From: Neptuniibacter sp.
Lineage (GTDB): Bacteria; Pseudomonadota; Gammaproteobacteria; Pseudomonadales; Balneatricaceae
Direction of reading: 5' to 3'
DNA: 8,513 nt
NCBI GenBank assembly: GCA_030149405.1
Contig: JASBRM010000087.1
Coordinates: 1 to 8,513, forward strand
Shown: positions 1-5,221 of the stretch, piece after piece
Layout of the letters: every line of letters begins with the position of its first letter
Position numbering within the stretch: position 1 is the stretch's first letter
Position numbers and translations under genes: made by a program
The notes under the pieces: model-generated
What the model saw: the letters and a program-made list of their open reading frames with translations, nothing else
Told to the model about the DNA's origin: nothing
The model's database searches: none

Positions 1-369
1 GAATCTGAGCCTAAGGTTGAAGGCCGCTGGTATACCCAATCTCAAGTAGATCTTGGTGCGACTGTATTTCAGAATAATTGTGCAACCTGTCATGGTGCAG
101 GAGCACAGGGAACTAAAGAGTGGCGTAAGACATTACCCAATGGGAAGTACCCTCCTCCACCTTTAAATGGTTCAGCCCATGCGTGGCATCACCCGTTGAA
201 GGGGTTGAAGCTAACAATTCAGGAAGGGGGGGCGAAATTTGGGGGAACAATGCCGGGATTTGGAAATTCACTCAGTGAGCAAGAGCAAGAAGCTGCGGTG
301 GCATTTTTTCAGAGTAAGTGGTCCTCGAAAATCTATCAAATGTGGTTGGATCGTGGGGGGCTTCGATAA
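1..369 (+). CDS. c-type cytochrome, class I (C-terminal part)
   Basis: The reading frame is open from base 1 to the TAA at 367-369, giving the last 122 residues; the start and any signal peptide lie outside the window. A haem-binding CATCH motif is at residues 27-31 of the visible part (bases 79-93). Met84 in GGTMPGFG is the likely second axial ligand. The order CxxCH, then about 50 residues, then Met, with a C-terminal SxQEQEAAVAFFQSKW helix, is that of small class I cytochromes c, which are periplasmic electron carriers. The tail (IYQMWLDRGGLR) looks like a natural family C-terminus, so the gene does not seem to be truncated at its 3' end. This is probably host chromosome flanking the Tn7-like element. 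Redox partner and exact subfamily cannot be told from this fragment. Confidence 0.88.
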   Translation, partial: ESEPKVEGRWYTQSQVDLGATVFQNNCATCHGAGAQGTKEWRKTLPNGKYPPPPLNGSAHAWHHPLKGLKLTIQEGGAKFGGTMPGFGNSLSEQEQEAAVAFFQSKWSSKIYQMWLDRGGLR

Positions 370-404
370 TTTGATAGGTTGGTATCGTATAAAATCTATC
401 ATTT
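328..404. repeat. direct and inverted repeats at the cytochrome gene's 3' end
   Basis: The 11-mer AAAATCTATCA occurs twice, at 328-338 (inside the cytochrome codons) and at 391-401 (after its stop). An inverted copy lies between them: CTATCAAAT at 333-341 pairs perfectly with ATTTGATAG at 369-377. The inverted copy can alternatively pair with the second direct copy (373-380 with 393-400, one G-T pair). Neither hairpin is followed by a T-run, so a standard intrinsic terminator is not supported. The repeats could be a weak 3' processing or termination structure, or part of an attachment-site recognition sequence. Confidence 0.5.
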
Positions 405-697
405 AGATGTCAGCAATTTGCTTAAACTGCTTGAAAGCTCATTCTGAGGTTGAGCATAGGCTTCGAAATTTATTTTCTAGGCTCTAATCTTAAAGAGGGT
501 AACTCTGAATGGTTTTATGGAAAGTTTTAACGAGGCTACAAATTTTCACTCAGTGTGGATTCTATATTGTTCATTCCAAGTAATTATAAGATGAATTAAA
601 TTATTCATAATAACTATCAATTACAGCCAGATGTTCAAGATGGAGTAACAAAGTTATGACTTTGTACACATGTCATTACATGTATTGATCGTTTCTC
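370..697. other. non-coding AT-rich gap, probable element boundary
   Basis: No convincing gene is visible on either strand. The stretch separates the cytochrome gene from the stop of the minus-strand membrane-protein ORF. A TGTCA, the kind of start seen at many Tn7-like ends, lies at 408-412, 38 bp after the cytochrome stop, and CTTAAACTG follows at 421-429. AGGCT-led short repeats occur at 458, 479 and 533. Near the right side there is a hairpin (648-665) and two ACATGT hexamers 10 bp apart (668-673 and 678-683). These are read directly from the sequence; a role as a transposon end is inference. Confidence 0.4.
648..665 (-). terminator. possible hairpin terminator of the minus-strand pair
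   Basis: ACAAAGT and ACTTTGT form a 7-bp perfect stem with a TATG loop, about 30 bp past the stop of the minus-strand membrane-protein gene. It lies where a terminator would be expected, but the stem is AT-rich and no T-run follows on the minus strand, so the call is weak. Confidence 0.25.
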
Positions 698-1000
698 TTA
701 CAGATACGGGGTGCTGCTTGGAAAGTCAAAAGGTACTAGGTCCAAGACTACATTGATTTGGATAGCGCTGAATGTGCCATTTTGAATAAATGCCCAAGCG
801 AATAGAAGTCCGAATAAAACAGCAAAACCAATCAGAAAAATCGCGAGAAAATTGATCTTGGCCTTTGGCTTATAAGGATTAATGGTGGTTTCGATAAGCG
901 GTTTTGATTGCTCTGTGACCGTAACAGTTTTTGAGAGGCGTTCCGCCTGAGTGAGAGCCTGAGTTAAGCGTTTGACAAGTTTATCTTGTGGTAGATCCAT
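698..1000 (-). CDS. small single-pass membrane protein of unknown function
   Basis: This 100-residue product has no recognised family. The N-terminal half (1-48) is polar and rich in Lys, Gln and Thr. One clear hydrophobic helix covers about residues 50-72 (FLAIFLIGFAVLFGLLFAWAF). About 28 mostly non-charged residues follow, ending in a Pro/Ser-rich tail. There is no cleavable signal peptide; positive residues before the helix predict a cytoplasmic N-terminus. Its ATG is only 3 bp after the stop of the upstream repressor gene on the same strand, so the two are probably co-transcribed and translationally coupled. No good Shine-Dalgarno is visible, in keeping with coupling. It might be an accessory or signalling partner of the regulator, or a small cargo gene. 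The ORF is open and well placed, so it is likely real, but its job is unknown. Confidence 0.6.
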   Translation of the reverse strand: MDLPQDKLVKRLTQALTQAERLSKTVTVTEQSKPLIETTINPYKPKAKINFLAIFLIGFAVLFGLLFAWAFIQNGTFSAIQINVVLDLVPFDFPSSTPYL

Positions 1001-1003
1001 TAT

Positions 1004-1390
1004 TTATATTACCGCGCGAAGTTGATCTGAAAGGTGCTCTTCATCTAAACCGTGTGAAGCAGCATCGTACAAGATGGTGAGAATGTTGGCGAGAAGCTCT
1101 GGAGTTACTTCTCGTTCAGTTGTCTGTAACCATGTTAATGCTGCTGTAGCAACTGGAAGAATGACATTCTTATCTAGCCTGGATACAGGGCCCGGAGATC
1201 TTTCGCCTATCAATACATAGTAAATATCAATTCCATGCTTATGAAGAGCTGTGAGATAGCGGGCATCTGGAAAGCGCTCTTCTTTTTCATAAGCAATCTG
1301 TGAAGCTTTCTGAACGCCACCAATTTTCCCAAGAGCTGTTTGGCTCAGCCTTAGTCTGAGACGTTCTTCTTTTAATCGATTTCCAATCAT
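1004..1390 (-). CDS. XRE-family helix-turn-helix repressor
   Basis: The 128-residue product has an N-terminal Cro/C1-type helix-turn-helix at about residues 3-60: RLKEERLRLRLSQTALGKIG, a linker with the conserved AYEKEERFPDARYL segment, then a helix ending in YYVLIGER. This pattern is typical of phage and mobile-element repressors. Residues 70-128 form a mainly helical C-terminal part, probably for dimerisation; no peptidase motif of LexA/CI type is seen, so RecA-stimulated self-cleavage is not indicated. It is divergent from the gp16-like gene at 1492 across a 101-bp spacer and lies immediately upstream of the membrane-protein gene. The arrangement resembles a lysogeny-type switch, and the natural inference is that it binds the spacer and controls itself and the rightward genes. 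The start is weakly supported by ribosome-binding sequence. Confidence 0.85.
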   Translation of the reverse strand: MIGNRLKEERLRLRLSQTALGKIGGVQKASQIAYEKEERFPDARYLTALHKHGIDIYYVLIGERSPGPVSRLDKNVILPVATAALTWLQTTEREVTPELLANILTILYDAASHGLDEEHLSDQLRAVI

Positions 1391-1491
1391 CAGGCAAATC
1401 CGGAGGTATGCAAAAAAATACCAATAAGGTACTATATTTCGAACTTTGATCTAATATAATCATAATACTGCAAATTTCGGCAAACAGAAAA
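1391..1491. promoter_or_regulatory. divergent promoter/operator between XRE and gp16-like genes
   Basis: The spacer holds a perfect TATAAT at 1455-1460, 31 bp before the rightward ATG; its -35 match is poor, as is common for regulated promoters. Three half-site-like elements lie on the repressor side: GGTAT (1405-1409), ATACC (1418-1422) and GGTA (1428-1431), forming two adjacent inverted repeats with an A7 run inside the first. They are plausible binding sites for the XRE protein, and would lie between the rightward -10 and the leftward start codon. Binding is inferred from position and symmetry only. Confidence 0.45.
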
Positions 1492-1758
1492 ATGTCTTCA
1501 AATATTTACGAGCGAGAAGAAGTTAGGCAGATGTTTAATGAGGCCGGTATAACTGTCACTGATTGGGCCCGAGAGAATGGCTTTCGTCGAGCAGATGTTT
1601 ATGCGGTATTAAATGGCCGCTTGAAGGGTTCGAGAGGTGTAGGCCATAAGATATTCATCGCACTTGGTCTCAAAGCTGAGCCAAGTGAAGATAACTTGAT
1701 CCGAAGAACAATTGCTGGAAAATCTGAGAGCTCATTTGAGCAGGAGGAAAAACGATGA
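1492..1758 (+). CDS. BcepMu gp16-like phage-associated DNA-binding protein
   Basis: This 88-residue protein has the layout of the BcepMu gp16 family: an opening helix (YEREEVRQMFNEAGITV), a helix-turn-helix at about residues 22-60 (TDWARENGFRRADVYAVLNGRLKGSRGVGHKIFIALGLK), and a short charged tail. Members are small putative DNA-binding proteins found near the transposase and repressor genes of Mu-like transposable phages; their molecular role is poorly known. Here it is the first rightward gene, opposite the XRE repressor and upstream of tnsABC. It may be an early regulator (Ner/Cro-like) of the switch, or a DNA-binding accessory to transposition. The first ATG is preferred because the family begins with this helix, although only a weak AGAAAA precedes it. 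Assignment rests on my reading of the family pattern, not on a search. Confidence 0.7.
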   Translation: MSSNIYEREEVRQMFNEAGITVTDWARENGFRRADVYAVLNGRLKGSRGVGHKIFIALGLKAEPSEDNLIRRTIAGKSESSFEQEEKR

Positions 1759-1945
1759 TCTAGAAAAGCAAAACCCGAAGACAGTTTCCTGACTCCAGGT
1801 TTGCAGAAGTAGTAGGCGATACCTACCGATTAGCATCTATAGTATCGCCTTCCCTCTGTTGACCGTCAAGAGCTTCGTCTTCCTTATTCTTGGCGGTGTG
1901 ACTGGGTATCTCCCACTTACTCACTGCTATTTCATCACATCATAA
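1759..1945 (+). promoter_or_regulatory. leader region of tnsABC with alternative hairpins
   Basis: No ORF is seen. AGGCGATAC (1814-1822) and GTATCGCCT (1842-1850) form a perfect 9-bp stem with a 19-nt loop. An overlapping shorter hairpin, GTAGG (1812-1816) with CCTAC (1822-1826), is mutually exclusive with it. No T-run follows, so simple termination is not shown. TTGACcGTCAA (1859-1869) is a perfect small palindrome whose left half looks like a -35 box; a poor -10 (TTATTC, 1884-1889) lies 19 bp downstream. The region may carry a tnsA promoter under operator control, or be a transcribed leader. Confidence 0.4.
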
Positions 1946-1950
1946 ATGTC

Positions 1951-1956
1951 GAGGTG
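1951..1956 (+). promoter_or_regulatory. Shine-Dalgarno deciding the tnsA start
   Basis: GAGGTG precedes the ATG at 1961 at suitable spacing. The upstream in-frame ATG at 1946 has no comparable site, and this site lies inside its codons 2-4. The start at 1961 is therefore preferred. Confidence 0.65.
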
Positions 1957-1960
1957 GGGT

Positions 1961-2881
1961 ATGTCGCGTGCTCCAAAAGTAACTTTGCCGCTTATAAAAG
2001 AATGGATTGCAGAGGGCATTGGGCAAGGACATGGAAGTCAATATAAAACAGCAATGCCTATCAGGCGTTGTAACCCATCCGGGGTATCAGTTCAGGTTGT
2101 GGGTGGTGTTCCCCCGTATTTCCGAAGAGGTGCTTTTTACTCTAGAAATGAATGGCTCGTAGGGCAGGCATTAGCATGGGCAGGCACTGAACCTCGGGAG
2201 CAGTTTCCGATTTGGCCTTGGGAACATCCCCACTCCCTAGTTGGTCTTGTTTCTGATTTGGATCCTTACTTGCCAAGGTCGGAGGGGATGTTATCTATCT
2301 GTAAGGATATGGGGATAGATCATGGTGTTTTCATAGGGACAGGTATTCCATATATTTGGACGATGGATTTTTCTCTTGTATTGAGAACGCCTAATGATGA
2401 ATATCGTTGTGGTTTTGTGTCGGTGAAACCTATCAAGGAGGATCGTTTCCATAATCCGGAACCTTCCGACCGGGTATTGGAAAAATTAGAGGCTGAACGT
2501 CGATATGCTCTTGCCTTAGGGGTTCCCTACCGAGTAACAGGAGCCTCGGAGTTTCCAGGTGAGTTATTAACGCAGCTTGAATGGTTGCGTGGTGCTGCAG
2601 TACTTCCACATGGCGATCAGCGTAATAAATTTCTTCAGGAATTTCTTGATAGATTCGTTGCTGAAGCACAGACCTGCCCTCCTGAAGAATGGATTAGATG
2701 GTTACAGGTAGATCTTGGTGCATCTGGTGAACAGGCATTATCTCTTTGTCACCATATTATTTGGCACCAGTACGTTGATTTTGACCTGACTAAAGTGATC
2801 AATTTTAGTTACGTACCTCAGCCTGGAGGAAGGGCCCTCAAACATTATATTCAGGAATATTTCCTAGGGGGTGAATTATGA
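1961..2881 (+). CDS. tnsA: TnsA-type endonuclease of a Tn7-like transposon
   Basis: TnsA is the restriction-endonuclease-like subunit that cuts the 5' ends of the element, so that with TnsB it is excised cleanly (cut and paste). Counted from the ATG at 1961 (306 aa; 311 from 1946), the catalytic set is E64 (SRNEWLVGQALAW), D136 (WTMDFSLVL) and K156 (SVKP), corresponding to E63, D114 and K132 of Tn7 TnsA. REQFP at 79-83 and LEKLEAERRY at 173-182 match strongly conserved TnsA blocks; E179 corresponds to Tn7 E149. The C-terminal part (about 185-290) should be the winged-helix domain that contacts TnsC. The length is slightly above Tn7 TnsA (273 aa), mostly from the N-terminus and a longer loop between E64 and D136. 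The stop overlaps the tnsB start (ATGA), indicating coupled translation. The gene looks intact. Confidence 0.93.
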   Translation: MSRAPKVTLPLIKEWIAEGIGQGHGSQYKTAMPIRRCNPSGVSVQVVGGVPPYFRRGAFYSRNEWLVGQALAWAGTEPREQFPIWPWEHPHSLVGLVSDLDPYLPRSEGMLSICKDMGIDHGVFIGTGIPYIWTMDFSLVLRTPNDEYRCGFVSVKPIKEDRFHNPEPSDRVLEKLEAERRYALALGVPYRVTGASEFPGELLTQLEWLRGAAVLPHGDQRNKFLQEFLDRFVAEAQTCPPEEWIRWLQVDLGASGEQALSLCHHIIWHQYVDFDLTKVINFSYVPQPGGRALKHYIQEYFLGGEL

Positions 2882-5220
2882 CCCTCTTATTACCCGGCCA
2901 GGTCCTGTGTTCCAGTGATTCCATTGAAGACCCAATATCTCCTATGCGCATTTTGCATGTGGATAGAGGTATCAATCGAGTAGTGATGATTCCTTGTCAG
3001 CCTAGAAAGTCCAAAGGGAGAACATACTTTAAGAAACATCGTGCGTTCAAATTAAAAGAGCTGGAGGAAAAGCTATCTGGCCCAGATAGTGAGCTAAGGG
3101 TGAGGGAAATTCGATCTCGTATGATAATGCGTTTATCTGATGAAGAGCTACGCATTCGGTTTCCTCCTAGGGGGGGGGAAGGTGAATCAAAACACATAGA
3201 GGTCAGGGAAAAGCGGTGGAGCCTAATCAAAGATCTAGTAACTGGCCCAGAGGCAGAGCTACTACTGGATCCAACAGTTTGTTCCGAAATCCTCCAAGCC
3301 AAAGCGGCAGAACAATCGAGAACCGCCGAAGAGCAGAAGAGATGGTTAACCTCTACAGCTCAGGCGTTGTATCAGTATTTTGCGCTTGGATCCCAGAAAG
3401 CGGCCCTTCTACCCTTTTGGGAAAATTGCGGAGGGCGAGGGAAAAAGAAAAAGTTTTCAGGAACAAGGCTGGGTAGGCCAAATGCACCGACAGCAGCTGG
3501 AGTTGAAGGGCATGAAGGATATGTGCTTACAGACAATGACGTTGGGATCATTGAGTTTTGCTGGAGGCATTATCTTACGAGAGGTACCTCAGTGGCTGAA
3601 GCTTGCCGAAGAATGTGGAGAGAATTTTACTCTACAGAAGAAATGCTATCAGATGGTTCTCTGAAAAGAGCTAGATTTCCAGCGAATCAACGTCCAACAG
3701 AAGTGCAGTTTCGTTATTGGGGGGAAAAAGAAACTGGCGAGAGTGCTAGCAGTAAGCAGCACCGTCATAATCATTTCCTTCATATAGAACGTCCTCTACC
3801 TGGTTCGGCAGCTGATGGAATACATGCGGTAGGTCAAAAGGCAGCGTTAGATAGTACAACAACAGATGTAGAACTAGTTTCCCTTATCAGTAGACTTGAT
3901 CGTATAGGTACGGCGTATCGTACCTTGGTTGTGGATATGCTCTACGGATATATTCCTGGCTTTTATATGGGGTTAACCCCCCCATGCTCTGAAACTACTA
4001 AGTTGGCCTATCTACACGCGATGTCAGAGAAAACTGAATGGCTGGAATCATTGGGGCTGGATCATTTAGCAGAGGATTGGATCCCTATTCGGTTTCAAGA
4101 TGGACTCGGAGACAATACAGAGTCGAGGGCTGAGCAAGTACATCGTGAGTTATTAGATACCGGAGTGATGTTATCACTTCAATATGTCCCTACATACCGA
4201 AGTGATTTAAATGCACTAGCGGAAACTGCACATCATTCCCTACATCGTTTGGTCGATCACAAGTTCTTAGGTAGCACCAGAGGGGAAAAGAAAGATAAGA
4301 AAGAAGACTCTGCTGCTGTTCGTGCACGACACACTTTGGTCGAGATCATTCGAGACACCGCTGATGCGGTGCATCACTACAATACAGTTGTTCATCCTGA
4401 TTGGGTTTTACCTTTAGATGCAAAACGTGAAGGAGTGAGGCCCACTCGTTTAGAAATGACGAAATGGGCAATGAGTAAAGGGAGAATGGCAGTTGGGGTA
4501 ATAGATATCGATACCGCACGATCTCAACTTTTGCCTGTTATAAAGGGTGTTTTTACAGAAAGTGGGGTCAAGCTGTTTAGACCGGATAAGAAGGGAAACA
4601 AGGTCTACATAAAACATCTCCGTTATGTTTCATCTCATGAGCATATTTTACTTCTCATGCAACGGGCACGTAAAAACGGTGTGGTTCAAGCGGATTTTCG
4701 AGTTGATCCTTTTGCTCTTAAACAAATCTGGTATTTGGATATAGAAACAGGCGAGTCGATTGCACTGAACTTAAAAACGAATGACCCTGAGTTGTCCCAA
4801 GAAGCAACATTTATTGATGTTGTAAGAATTGAGCAACATGAAGAGGTTCAAAGCCTAATGCTTCGAAATGAACGAGATGTTGCGTTGTGTACATTAGAAG
4901 ATTCTCAAGAGGAGACAAAATCCATTGCAGAAATGGAATATCAGGATGAGCTTAACTCATTGAATAAAAAGCCATCCAAGAAGTCATTAGTAGCAAATAA
5001 AGCAGAGAACAGGGAACGTGAAAAGTCAGTGATGATGCATGGGATACCTATGATTATCAATGATGATCAGCACCCTCAAACGATAGTTGATGTGGACGCC
5101 AAACCGTCCTATCAGTCACAAAGTTTGGAGAAGGGAAGCATTCCTCATCGGGATCATAAAAGTAAAGATAAAAGCGTGTTTCAGCTAGCAGTCGAATCGC
5201 GCCAGAGAGGGAGGAAATAA
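2878..5220 (+). CDS. tnsB: TnsB-type DDE transposase of a Tn7-like transposon
   Basis: TnsB binds the transposon ends and performs 3'-end cleavage and strand transfer. This 780-aa product has DNA-binding helical segments in the N-terminal 300 residues (a helix-turn-helix-like stretch at about 216-250), then the RNase H-fold rve domain at about 318-460. The DDE residues are probably D325 (ALDSTTTDVELV), D412 (LGDNTES) and E449 (DLNALAET); blocks such as VVDMLYGYIPGFYMGL and VPTYRSDLNALAE align with those of Tn7 TnsB. A beta-rich domain follows (about 560-650), then a charged tail from about 670, which in the family reaches TnsC. AGGGGGT (2866-2872) is the ribosome-binding site. A run of nine G at 3170-3178 within the coding frame is a possible slippage site. 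The frame is otherwise unbroken. It is translationally coupled to tnsA and ends 1 bp before tnsC. Confidence 0.93.
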   Translation: MTLLLPGQVLCSSDSIEDPISPMRILHVDRGINRVVMIPCQPRKSKGRTYFKKHRAFKLKELEEKLSGPDSELRVREIRSRMIMRLSDEELRIRFPPRGGEGESKHIEVREKRWSLIKDLVTGPEAELLLDPTVCSEILQAKAAEQSRTAEEQKRWLTSTAQALYQYFALGSQKAALLPFWENCGGRGKKKKFSGTRLGRPNAPTAAGVEGHEGYVLTDNDVGIIEFCWRHYLTRGTSVAEACRRMWREFYSTEEMLSDGSLKRARFPANQRPTEVQFRYWGEKETGESASSKQHRHNHFLHIERPLPGSAADGIHAVGQKAALDSTTTDVELVSLISRLDRIGTAYRTLVVDMLYGYIPGFYMGLTPPCSETTKLAYLHAMSEKTEWLESLGLDHLAEDWIPIRFQDGLGDNTESRAEQVHRELLDTGVMLSLQYVPTYRSDLNALAETAHHSLHRLVDHKFLGSTRGEKKDKKEDSAAVRARHTLVEIIRDTADAVHHYNTVVHPDWVLPLDAKREGVRPTRLEMTKWAMSKGRMAVGVIDIDTARSQLLPVIKGVFTESGVKLFRPDKKGNKVYIKHLRYVSSHEHILLLMQRARKNGVVQADFRVDPFALKQIWYLDIETGESIALNLKTNDPELSQEATFIDVVRIEQHEEVQSLMLRNERDVALCTLEDSQEETKSIAEMEYQDELNSLNKKPSKKSLVANKAENREREKSVMMHGIPMIINDDQHPQTIVDVDAKPSYQSQSLEKGSIPHRDHKSKDKSVFQLAVESRQRGRK
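3170..3178 (+). repeat. nine-G homopolymer inside tnsB
   Basis: Nine consecutive G fall in the codons for Arg-Gly-Gly-Glu at about residues 98-101 of TnsB. Gain or loss of one base would leave the frame and end the protein early, well before the catalytic domain. Tracts of this length can be phase-variable, but they are also prone to sequencing error. Confidence 0.6.
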
Positions 5221-5221
5221 T

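Noticed and set aside
671..697. TGTCATTACATG as the element terminus
   Set aside because: It starts like some Tn7-family ends, but it would leave less than 30 bp before a coding region and thus no room for a row of transposase sites, so 408 or another upstream point is more likely.
1946..1948. First in-frame ATG as the tnsA start
   Set aside because: It lacks a ribosome-binding site, while the ATG at 1961 has GAGGTG at good spacing. Only five residues are affected.
2433..2669. Minus-strand ORF within tnsA
   Set aside because: Fully overlaps the strongly supported tnsA frame, and its product shows no family features.
2997..3664. Several ORFs of 86-101 codons on both strands inside the 5' half of tnsB
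   Set aside because: All overlap a continuous TnsB frame; their products are low-complexity (Ser runs) or lack motifs. They were also considered as frameshift products of the G9 tract, but none joins to a useful domain.
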